A program made the position numbers and the translations under genes. A DNA stretch of 64,000 nt from CAZSNT01 sp964607765 (GTDB taxonomy: Bacteria > Verrucomicrobiota > Lentisphaeria > Oligosphaerales > JABHEG01). Within the stretch, counting starts at the first letter, position 1. Every line of letters begins with the position of its first letter. Positions 40,101-52,100 of the stretch are shown here, piece by piece. Below the pieces are notes generated by a model. That model worked only from the letters and a program-made list of their open reading frames with translations, was not told the origin of the DNA and made no database searches. The stretch is taken from assembly GCA_964607765.1 (NCBI GenBank), contig CAZSNT010000021.1:23483-87482 (forward strand), in the 5' to 3' direction.

Positions 40101-43100
40101 GTCGTTGTCACCGTAGGCGGGCGCCGTTGTCTCGATCCGCGTGACGATCCGGCTGGCATCGCGTGTGATATAGCCGTCGTCACCCAAAATGACGTCCCTG
40201 CCCTGATCGCCCTGGAGTGTGTCACCCTCTTTGCCGGCGGTACTGCCGCCCGTGCCGCCCAGGATGAAGTCGTCGCCCGCACCGCCACGGATCAGGTCGA
40301 AGCCACCTTCGTTCGGGTCAGTTGAATAGACGTCGTAAGAAGCCGCGGGATCTGCCGGGTCGTTGTACACCACGACGCCGTTGTCACCGAGCAGGATGTC
40401 TGCGCCGCGGCCGCCCTGGATGTCGTCGTCCTGCGTGCCGCCCAGGACCAGGTCGTCGCCGTCGCTGCTGACAATCGTATCAGGCCCGCCAATGGCGCCG
40501 ACATCTTCGCCGTGCCCAATGGTCTTGACACGGATCACGGTGTGCGTGGCATCACGGGTGACCCAGCCGCCGTCACCCATGATGACATCGCTCTCCACGC
40601 CGCCTGTCAGGACGTCGCCGCCGAAGCCGCCGATCAGGATGTTCCAACCGGCCGCGCCGCCCACGATGGTGTCCCCTGCCCCGGTGGCCGGGTTGGTGGT
40701 GTAAACATCGTTGGAAGCGCTGTTGATGTTGGCGACGCCGTTGTCACCCAGGATGATGTTCGTCCCCAGCGGTGAGGTGATGCTGTCACTGCCCGGGCCG
40801 CCCATGATGACGTTCGCGCCCGCACCGCCGTCGATGGTGTCCGCGCCGCCCACGGCGCCATTGGGATCGTCCTGGCCGCCCGTCCGGATCTGCGTCACGA
40901 CACGGCTCGCGTTGCGCGTGATCCAGCCGCCGTCGCCGAGGATCCAGTCGTCACCCACGCCGCCGGTGATCTGGTCCTTGCCGGCACCGCCGATCAGGAT
41001 ATTGGAGCCGTCTGTGCCGCCCGTGATCACGTCACGACCTGCCACCGCGGAGTCCGTGCTGAACACGTCAGTCGCTTCCGCACTGCCGTCGTCTCGGACG
41101 ACCACCCCGTTATCACCCAGGATGATGTTGTTGCCGCTGGCTGCGGTCAGTGTATCGCCGCCGGCGCCACCCAGGATCACGTCGTCACCCGGTCCGCCGT
41201 CCACGACGTCCGCGCCGCCGCCGCTGCCGCTGGTCGACACGCGCTGGACCGTATAAGCGGCGTCCCGCACGATCACGCCGAGATCGCCTACGATGATATC
41301 GTCGTCTGTCCCGCCGAAGATGGTGTCCGTGCCCAAGCCGCCCAACAACACGTCCGCAGCCGTTCCGCCCAAGATCGTGTCGCTGTTATCGTCGCCGTAG
41401 ATCGTGATGGGGCCAACAGCGCGGGACGCATCGATCAGATCATTGCCGGACTGCCCGTGCACGACCAAGTTGCGCGGCTCATCCTCCGTCACCAGAACCG
41501 TGTCGTTGCCGCCGCCTGCATTGACTTGGGTCACTTCTATCCAAGGCAACGTGTCACGGATACTGCGTATCTCGATGTTGTCGTCGCCCGTGCCTGTGGA
41601 AATGGTGACGCCATTGGAGAACGCCCTGCCCACGGCGTCGTAGACGCTCTGGTACCGGCCGCCACTGGCCGTGTAATTGATCCGCACGGGCGCCAGCCCG
41701 GTGATGTAAGAGCTCGTGATCAGGACGTTCCGATCAGCGTTCGGATCGCCCGCATCGCTCACGACCAACACGTTCTCCGTGCCGCTTCCGGCATCGATAT
41801 TGAGCAGGCCGGTAACATCGTCCAAGGACACGCCGTCGGAGTAGACGGAGATGGCGTCGTTTCCACCACGGGTGTAGAGATTCGTGACTGGTGTCGTGCC
41901 CTTGATGCGGAACTCGTCGCCTCCCGACCCGAGACGGATATTGAGCGTCTCGGCGTTGGTGTACGTCATGCCCTTGGTCGGGTCGTTACCGGACATGTCC
42001 AGACCGGTGAGCCGCGTGTTTGTCAACACGCCGGCTGCGGCACCGGTATCCGCTGTGGTGTCGGCCCTGTCGTACACGTTGATCGTGTCTGCGCCGTCCG
42101 CAAAGACCTGGTCGAGGCTGACGGCGCGCGTCAGCGGCCTGGGCGCCGTGCGATTCACCGGGATAGTGGCGGGGTTCGGCGTCGGCGTGATCGTCTTCTG
42201 TCCCTCGTTGTCGTAGTAAAGCAGTCTCCCTTGGTTGTCTCTGATCTGGATGTCGTCCTCAATGACGTAGCCGTAGTCATTGATCACTGCCACCTGCGCA
42301 GCAACAACATCACCCACACCGGGGATGCTCTGAACGAACAGGAACGGGGCAGTGTATTGGACCCCGCTCTGTGTATTGACGTACACGTGCGGCGCGTTCT
42401 GGACGAGATTGACCAGGCCTTGGTCGTTGGTGTCGTACATGTAGTACTCGCTCGTCTCGTAGACGTGGCGATCAGTGTCGATTGTCAGCGTACCGTTGAT
42501 GCGGTCGAGTGAATCGACGCTGGACGCAACGTTCACGGTGTCGGAGCCGCCGCCGGTGTAGATCGTGGTCTCGCCGACGTTCTCCTGCAGGTTGATTGTG
42601 TCGTTGCCGCCGCCGGTGATCAGTGTCAGCCCCATGCCGTCCGGTACGTCTTCGACAGTGACCCGGTCATTGCCGTCCGGCAGATGCATCTCCAAGTCTT
42701 CGAAGCCATCGAGTTCGATCCCGTAGAAGGGCACGGTGTCCAGGCCGGTGCCGGTAGGCAGCCCTGCCCCTTCGAGTGTCTGGAACGTGTCGTAGAGCAG
42801 GTTGCCGTCCTCGTCTTCCTCGTGCTCGAACACGAAGTTGCCCTCGTCGTCTTCACCGGTCTGCCCCATGCGCGGCAGTACGCGAGTACGCAGGTAAGCA
42901 GGCGCGGACGTGCCTTCCGAGTTGTGGAAGATGAGCTTGTCGCCTTCCTCCTCGAACTGATCGCCGCCCACAATGGTCAGCTGCCCCCGGATCTCACCCG
43001 ACACGTCGTAGTTGGCCGGTTCCTTCAGCGCGATCGGCGGCGGATCGACAATCACCGGCTCAGGCGTGACCGTCTCGAACCTGGGCTCCCAATGGCCGAC

Positions 43101-46100
43101 CTGGTAGTCGATGCTCAGGTTCTGAATCCAGACACGAACGTAACTGCGCCAGCCCCACCAACTCCAGCGTCTGTAGGCATGCGCCCAATCATAGTCGATG
43201 TCGACGACGCGGAACTCAGGATTGCCCAGCTTCAGACCGCTGCTGATCCAGCTGATGTACCTGTCCACAGCCGCGTCGATGTAGCTCTGGTTCGTCCCGT
43301 GGAAGTACCCCCAAATGCTCTCCCAGAACGACATCCTGAACTCGAAGTGGGCCCAGGGGATCGTGATGGAGCGGTCTTCCCAGACCAACTCCGGCGGCAA
43401 CTGCACGACATAGGAGGGCGGCTGGTACTCGTACTCCGGCGGATCGAACAGCAACGGGGGTGGATCGCCACCGATGTGGATGGTGTCGTCACCGGTGCCG
43501 CCTACCACACGCGTCTCGAACTGATCGCTGGTGCTGAGGATGTAGATCTGGTCCGGGCCGCCGGCGCCGTCCACCTCGATCGACTCGATCTCGACGAAGT
43601 TCGTGATTCGCCCTGCGCCGGCGATGTACAGATCCGTCACGACAAACACGTCGCCGATCGGCGTGCCGATGACCACGATGGTGTCGATGCCCGGGCCGCC
43701 GTTGATGGCAACGGGCGCGTTCTGCAGGTACTCGTACCGATTCGTGCCGGTGCCGCCGAACATGGTGGACAGGTTCGTCACCTCGTCCGGATTGTCCGGG
43801 TTCTCCTTGAGCACGAGGAACGTCTTGAGCACGAATCGGTCGTTGCCGGCGCCGCCGTGCAGCCACAGCTTCGCACGGTTGTGGTTTACCTCGTACCGGT
43901 CGTTCTGGTCGCCGCCGAGAACGACGGTGATGTTCGAGTTGCCGTTGGTCATCTTGTCGGTATCGGCGACCGGGATGCCGTCCGGATATTCGGGCGTCTT
44001 GTTGCCGGTGTCGGGCTTCATGGGCACAGTGCCGATGACGACTTCATCGTCGCCGCTGCCCATGTCGATCTGCGTGAACGCGGCCGTGTCGTCGAGCAGG
44101 AAGTTGTCGTTGCCGGCACGGCCGAACACGTACAGACGTTCCACCTTGGAGAACGAGATAGTATCGTAGCCGACCCCATCCGGATCGCCCACGGTCACCG
44201 TGCCGGAGCGTGTGTCGCCGCCGCCCTGCGCCTGCAGCCACATGCGGTCGTCGCCGCTGGTGCCGCTGATGGTGAGTTCGTCGAAGCCCGATGTGCCGCC
44301 CGAATCCGAGATGATGTATGTTGCCCCGCCCGTGCCGGTCGGGTTCAGCAGGTAGTATTCGGTGTTGGTCGTGTAGGAGTTCCCGTCGTTGTCGAGGATA
44401 ACCATGCCGGACCAGCCGTCCACGGCAACCGGCGTGCCGCCCACGTAGATGGTGCCGTCGCGGTCGCCCACCACCATGAGGTTGTTGCGTTCGCCGCCGT
44501 GCAGCTCGGCTTCCTCGAAAATCCCTTTCAGGTCCTCGACGACGGCGTTCTTCGCATAGTTGTCGCCCGTGTCCCTCAGCGGGTATATGACCGGCGCCGG
44601 GAACTTCGCGTACTCTTCGTTGTCCGGATTGCCGTCGTTGTCGCCGTCGTAGCTCAGGCGATCCTCCTCATCCTGTTCGTCAGTCCGGATGGACTTGAAC
44701 ATGGTGCCGCCATCGTCGCCCAGGATCGTGCCGGTGACGAACTTGCTGTCGAACAGCGACATGTCGGTGTCCTGCTCCTCGAGCAAACGGTCCGTGCCGC
44801 CCGCGTCAAAGAACTGATCCCAGCCCTCGCCGCCGCCGACCACATCGTTGCCCAGGCCGCTGTCCAGAACATCGTTGTAAGGCGAGCCCTTCAGTTCGTC
44901 GTTGCCCGTGCCGCCGACCAGCGTGACCGCAATCAGATCCTGCGGCAGGATGCTGTCATCGTTCGGGTCACGCGTTCCGAGGCCGGCGGCATTCAGCACG
45001 TCGTTGCCGGCCTTCGCGTCGACGATGACCGCATCGCCTTCGTCGCGCTGGCTGTTCTGGATCAGGAATTCGTTGACGCCTTCCCGGTTGATGTTCACAT
45101 CCTGCATCAGCCACACGCCCGCGCTCGGATGCTCCTTCTCCGGGTTGACTGCCGTGAAGATGAAGCTGTCATTGCCGGACGCGCCCTCGATGCGCAACAC
45201 GTCGCCGTCGCCGTCGTCGGAGACTACCAGGTGCGGAATCTCCACCTCCACATCACCCGTACCATCGCCATCGACATCGTCCCACACGGTGGTTGTGCCG
45301 GTCTGCACAATGCTCTGGCCAAAGTCCACGGTCAGCTTCTGCACGCCCGAGCCACTGAGGTCGAACGCAGTGATGTCGTCTGCACCGTCGCGGGCATCAA
45401 CCGTGATCTCTTCGATACTGCGCCCGGTGATGGAGTCTGTGACCGCGCCGTCCTCGACCCAGGCAACGCGAACCTGGCTGGCTGCAGGGGAGGTGACGTG
45501 CAGCATGTCCGCGTCATCCGTGCCGGTCACAACAAAGACGTCCGTGCCGCTGCCGCCGTCGACGGTGGCGTCGACCGCATCGCCGAAGGTCCAGCGGATC
45601 AGATCGTCGTCATTGCCGCCATAGACGGTATCCGCGCCGCCGTTGCCTGTGATGTCGTCTGAGCCTGACCCGCCGTTCAGTGTGTCATTGCCGGGGCCGC
45701 CCACGAGGATGTCGTTCCCGGAGCCGCCTGACAGATTGCTGGTACTGGTGCCCTTGTGACGCAGCTGATCGTTCCCGGCGCCGCCCACCATGGTCACTGG
45801 AACGTCGACCTCGGTGCCGGCCTCCAGATAGTCGTCGCCGTTACCGCCGTCCAGCAGGACACTGCCCGTGCTCGGATCGCCGTTGTAGATCAAGTAGTCG
45901 TCGCCGTCCTGGCCGTAGAACTCAACCGGCGATTTGACCCGCATTCCGTCCTTCTCGCGCACGGCCACCAAGTCGTTGCCGGACGCGCCGTAGGCCACGA
46001 TCTTCTTCACGCCGGTGTACTTCTTGCTGTAGCCCATCGTGCTGACACGCACGGTCTCGCCTTCCGGATAGGTGGGATCGCCGCCCACGTGCTCGATGGT

Positions 46101-49100
46101 GAACGACTCGTCCACGTCGTCCTCGGCAATACCGCGGCCGTCTCTGTAGTTCGTGGTGTGGGCCCTGTCGCCCATGTTCAGGTAGAGCGTACCCGTGTTG
46201 GCGTCGAGCTCGGCCGGCCGAACCACCGGCGGCAGCTGGATGTAGCCCAACGTAAACCTCGCGGTCTTCTTGATGGTAATGAAGAGGATCTTGATCTTTG
46301 CCGTGACCTTGAACGCCAGCTTGATGCGCGAGCCTGGCCCGCGCGTGGCCGTCAGCGTGGCGTTGAACGAGACCCCGGCCAATGTGATGCCGAACACCTT
46401 CGCCTTAACGCTCGCACTGAGGCTGACACCGAACTGCCTGTCAGTGAGCCAGACACGGAAATTGAAGCCACCGATCAAGCCGAACGAACGGCTGCCGATC
46501 ACCATGTCGCCGCCCATGCTGATGTCGAAGTGACCGTTCGAATTCAGCCACCCGTTGGCCCCCAGCGAGCCGACGAAGAAATCCACGTTGGCACTGAAAC
46601 CGATGGCCCAGTCGCCGGGCATGAGGTTCTGTGTGTAGCTCCCCCAACGGAACTGGCCCCCGCCTACCTGGACCTTGAACCCGGCGTTCAGCTTGATCAC
46701 GCCCAGGACCTTCAGCTCGCCGTGCAAGTCCAAGAGGAAGGAGTTGGCTCCGATCGTGGTGCCGCCCACCACCTGGCTGCGGGTGCGCGTGTTGACCTGC
46801 AGTGTACCGGAAGCGGAGATGCTGAAGATGTTGAAAATACTGACGTCCAACGAAACGGCGACCTTGATGACCACGCCATCGTCGTAGACGCCCGCGAACA
46901 GATACGCAGACGCATCGATCGGCCCCAGATTGACTGTGACTTGCCCCTCGATCGAGAAGGAACTGCCGGATGCCCGGATTTCCAGCGAGCCACTCGCTGA
47001 AGCGAAGCCGAGGAAGTTGATCGATCCGGCGATGCGTATTCGGACGCCGTCGCCCACGGTCACCTGTGTGCCGCTGGCAAGAACCACTTGTCTGGAACGC
47101 CCGCAGGTGTTCACCTCAAAACCGGCTTCGCCGCTGAAACGGATTCCCTGATCGCTCCCGAAGCCCGCGTCCAGCTCCAGCGCAACGCGCGCGACAACGC
47201 CCTCTCGGTCAACCATCAGATTGCCCGCGGCGTCCAGGTGGCCGAATGGCCCAAGCTCAAGCGTGCCCTGGAGCGCAAGATCCAGGCCCTCCGTACTGAA
47301 CTTGAGCCGGAACCATGCCTCGACCACGAACACGCTGGCAATGGTCATCTTGCCGTGCGCGTTGATGATCACATAGGGCCCGGGATCCTCCTCCGTGCCG
47401 TCGAGCTTCGGCGCGCCGGCCGCGATGATGAAGCAGGACTGAGTGCCATCGTCCGGACAGGTCTCAAGCCTGTTGAGCGTCTCGTCGGTGAGGTACTTCC
47501 TGAAGCTGTCCGGGACCTTGAACTGCTGTTGCTGGCTGGTCGTGTTGACGATCACCCGCGCGCTCAGCTCAACGCTGAAGATGTCTCTGAGCACGGATGC
47601 ATTGCCAATGCTGACCCCCACCTCGATGTCACAGGCGAAGCCGTCCGAGTTGATGACCAGAACGCCGAGCGCGCTGAAGTCGAAAATGCTGAAATCGTCA
47701 GGGCCAATCTGCAGCTCGGCGTTGACGAACAGGTCCAGACCATCCGTACGGATCTCAAGGATGAAGACGCCGCTGAGGCGGAACATCTCGGCGCCGTCTT
47801 TGCCCGCGTTGAACACGAGCATGCCGGCGATCTGGATCTGGATGGTCTCCTTCGGGATGACGTACTCCTCGAAGTCGTCAGGCCCGTAAAGGATGGTGAT
47901 GGTCTTGTCGCTGGACATGCTGTTGACGACGAAGTTGACATCCGCCGCCAACTCGATGCCGATCTCACGCAATCCCGGGAAGTCCGCCTGCAGACGCGCG
48001 ACGCCAACCACGCCGTTCCGGTTGATCTCCAGGTAGCCGAAAGCGAGGACCTCGCCCAGCGGGCCAAGCTGCATGCGGGCACTGATCTGCAGCTCCAGCT
48101 TGTCCATGCTGACTTCGAAGCGGAACGCGCCCTGCAGCTTGAACATCTGCGCAATCGTCAGCGTGCCCGCGCCCTGGATGACCACATACGGGCCGGCAGT
48201 GCCTAGTGTGCCGTCGATCTGCGGTGGACCGCGCGGGACGTTCACGTAGTACTTGCCTTCCGAGGCATGCACATCCAGCTGCTGGCCGAGCACACTGTTC
48301 GTCTGCACGATGTACTCGTTGCCGTCAGCGTCCGTGAGCTCCCATCTGTCCTCCTTGTAGATCTTGCGCACGGCCACCGCACCAACCAGCGGCAACCCCT
48401 CAGACGCAAAAGCCGCCGCCAGTGCGTCAGGCACGGAGCCGCCGTCCAGTGCCGTCACCATCGAGCCGTCGCTGTCCTCCACGCTGAAGTGCACATCGCC
48501 GGTGCCGAACTCGAGGCTGTCGACAAACTCCTGATCCAAGTACCCCTTCTGCGGATCGAGGAAGATGTCCGGGATGCGGAAGTCAAGGTACTTCCCAGAC
48601 GTGTTGACCCACAGATCGAACTCCGCATCGAATTCGAGGATCTCGGCCGAGCCCATGGTCAAGCTCAGGTTGAGCTGCAACGCGAATCCCTCGTCGTTGA
48701 GCAGCAACACGCCGAGCGCATCGAATGTGAAAAGCCGGAAGTCCGGCGGACCAAGGTCCAGGTCGGCTTTCACGAACACTTCCACGCCCGCCACGCTGAT
48801 CTTCATGTAGAACACGCCGCTCAGACGGAACAGTTCCGGGTCGTCGTCCTCGATCGGCGGGATCCTGAACGTGAGCACGCCAGCCGCAGCAATGGCGAAC
48901 GTGAACGGGTCGAGCACAAACGTCTGTCCCTCGCCGGCGATACTGAGCTGATTGCCGTCCTTGTCGACGAAGTACTGTTTGTTGTCATCACCGTTGTCGA
49001 TGATCTTCCACTTCTTGCCCGACTCCACGCCTTGGACCGTGATGCTGTCCGTCAACTCAACGCCGTTGTCGATGAATGCCTGCTTCAGTGCTGCGGGAAT

Positions 49101-52100
49101 CGTCTTCTTGAAGCTGTCCGGCGAAAGGTCTGCCGGCAGTCCGGAGCTGATGCCGTTGTCCTCGGTGACAAACAGCTCGTCGCCTTTGATGCCTTCGAGG
49201 AAAATGGTCTCGGTCTTGGTCTCGTGCGTGGCATTGATCTGCAGCAGGTACATGGCATTCGCATGAATACCGATCTCCCTGAACTTCTCAAGGTTAGTCT
49301 CAAGTTTCAGAACCCCCCAGAGCTGAAGGAAGCTCGTCCCGAAGATCGAACCGCCACCGGTGTCATCACCTGGATTGTCACCGATCCCCAACACGAAACG
49401 GCCGGCCGCGCTCGCGATATTGCCCAAGTAGATCAGCTCAAGTGTGCCGTTCACGTCAAGAGCAAAGCGGGCCTTCGTGACTGCGCCCGTATCCGGGTCG
49501 AGAATGAAATCGACGCTCAACTCGGTCATGCCGCGAATCGCAATGAGTGGGTCAGGCGTACCGTCACCGTTGTAGTCCGGGGTCAACCCCGCTGCATTCA
49601 ACTCGAAGAAGCCCGACATCCTGAAGACAATGGATGCGGCCTGTGATATGACGCGGAAATTGTCGCTGTGCGCGATGTTCCGATTGCCGGCCATGTCTTC
49701 CCAACTGTCGACGAGGAACCGGACGGTGACGAGCCCATCCTCCAGTTCGCCGGTGAAGTAGAACCGGAACACATTGTCACCCAGATCCTCCGCAACGCCC
49801 GTGAACGTGACGTTCCCGGCCCCCTCGCCGTTGAATGCAATCTCGTGTCCCGTGTCCGTGATGCTCGCCGCGTTCAGACCCTTGCCGGTCACGTCGTTGA
49901 ACAGGACATCGATGTAACCCCTGTCGCTCAGCAACACCCGATCAATTGTGTCGTGGTGCCCCGGGTCAACCAGCGTGGCGGTCGGAGTGGCGACGGTGAA
50001 CTGTCCCTGAGCCGCCAGGTTGTAGAAACCGCCCGTGTCCTCCCAGGCACTCACAGCGAAAAGCACAGCCACGTCGCCCGGCAGGAAGGCGCCGGTGAAG
50101 AAATAGCGGAACGTGTAGTTGAGGTCGTGCACCTCCAGGCCATGCGCCCGGCCACTGGCGACCCGTGTGATCATGTACTCGCGATCGTCGGCAGTATCGG
50201 GCGTGCCGCGCGAGTCCGTGACCCGCCACTCGGCCCCGGCTGTCACCACCGTCACCGTCACGCCGTCGTCCGACAGCGACCGACTTGCGGACTTGAACGT
50301 GGCACGCAGTGCGTCCGGCACAGCGCCGCCGTCCAAAGCCGCACTGAGACCGGCGTCGTCCACGCTGAACAGGAACTCACCCGGGACCTTCACGACCTGG
50401 TCCGGGCCGTTCAGGATCTCCACATCGGCAGCGCCGCCGCCGTCGAGCACAAACTCGGCGCCCTCGTCGGTTATGCTGCTCTCAACGAGATCGTTGCCGG
50501 ACGTGGGTGTAAACGTCACATCGATGTAGCCCTGACCGTTCATCTCGGACGGGCCCTTGACGCTCGACGCAAGGTCGCCAGCCAATGTGGCCGTCGGGCC
50601 CTGGAGTAGGAAAGTCTCGGTCTCGCCGGCGTTCGCGTTGCCAAGGCTGTCCTCGAAGATCCCGGACTCGAAGGTTACCTGCCACTCGCCCGGCGTGAAA
50701 TCGAGCGCCGCAGGAATCGCGTACCGGTACATGCCGTCAGGCTGCTTCTCTGGCGGGCCGCGGATCTCCCAGGACGTGCCGTCCCCCCTGGTCACGGTCA
50801 TCACGAGCGTGCCAGCCGCGATGTCGAGGACGGAGGACTCGAGAAGTTCCCCGTCGGACGGAGGTCTGATGTTGACGTCGAAGTAATGACGCTCGTTCAG
50901 CGTGGCCACGTCGAAGTTGCTGCCGTCTGACGGGTCGACCAAATCCGCTGTCGGCCCCGTAACCGTGAAACGCTGGGTGGACGCAGGATTCGCGTAGCCC
51001 GTGTCGTCCAGCCACGAGCCGGCCGCAAAGTCAACCGTCACCTCGCCCGTGGTGAACTCGAAGTCCGACGGCAGCGCGAAACGGTACTCCGAGCCGTCCT
51101 GAGTGCCTGGGCCATGCACGTCGAGCGTCCTGCCGTCAGCCAGTGTCAGGGTGAAGACAAGATCGCTGTCACTCACGCTGTCTTCGTCCAACTCGCCGCC
51201 GGGCGCCGGGAGGTACTGCACACCGATCGTCTTGTTCGCGTTCAGGGTCCCCACGTAGACCGTACCCCCATGCTCCGGGAACGTCAGCACGGCCTGCGCA
51301 TCCTGAACGGTGAACGAAACGGTTGCTTCACGGTTGCCGTTCAGCGCGTCATCGGCGAACTGGTCCTGCAGCAACCTGACACTCACATCCCCCGTTCCGA
51401 ACTCGCCCGTGAAGGGATATCTGAATGTCGTGGCATCCATCTTCTCAACTTGGTCATCCTGGATCTCTACCGTGCCAAGGGCCGTCGCATCCCCCACTAA
51501 CTCGAACTCGGCCTCCGGGTCCAGAAGTGTGTCGGCATTGACCGCCGTCGCAGCGTCCGACGGCGCCACGGTCAACTCGATGTAGCCCGTGCCGTTCAGC
51601 TCGTTGCGGTGCACGTTCACATCCTGGCCCGGGAAGGTGACCACAGCTTCCGGGTAATCCCTCGCGTCCGCGAAATCGTACACCACCTGCTCCCCGCCCG
51701 GCCCGCTGAAAATCAGCTCCAGCTTGCCGCCCACCGTTAGCAGCTCGAACTGCTCCGGAGCATCGAACAGGAAGAACATGCTTGCCTTCCCCGAAGCAAT
51801 CCCCGACATGTCGAAGAACAGCTTGCCCGCAATGCTCAGCATGTCGTTGGCGAAGTTGAACTTACCCACGGCAAAGAACTTCCCGTCCGTGGTGATCTTG
51901 ATGCCCACCTGCGCGTTGAACACCATCTGCGACGTCAGATCCGTATACAGCCTCGCACTGCCCGTGATCGTCATGGGTTCGGTGAACGCCGCCAGGAACC
52001 CGCCCAGGCTCGGATTCGCCTGCACCGCCTGCCACTGCCTTACCACCTGCAATTTCACCTGGTCCAGCCAGTCAGCAGCACTCACGTCGGTGGCGGAGAC

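Noticed and set aside
43021..43080. Suspected frameshift or stop near the Trp-rich island
   Set aside because: On a careful second reading, checked against the adjacent rows, the frame continues without stop (KLAIPPPDVIVPEP read in reverse order).
42684..45662. Plus-strand open frame of 992 codons
   Set aside because: Same register and same explanation; the minus strand encodes RTX repeats and the Trp-rich island.
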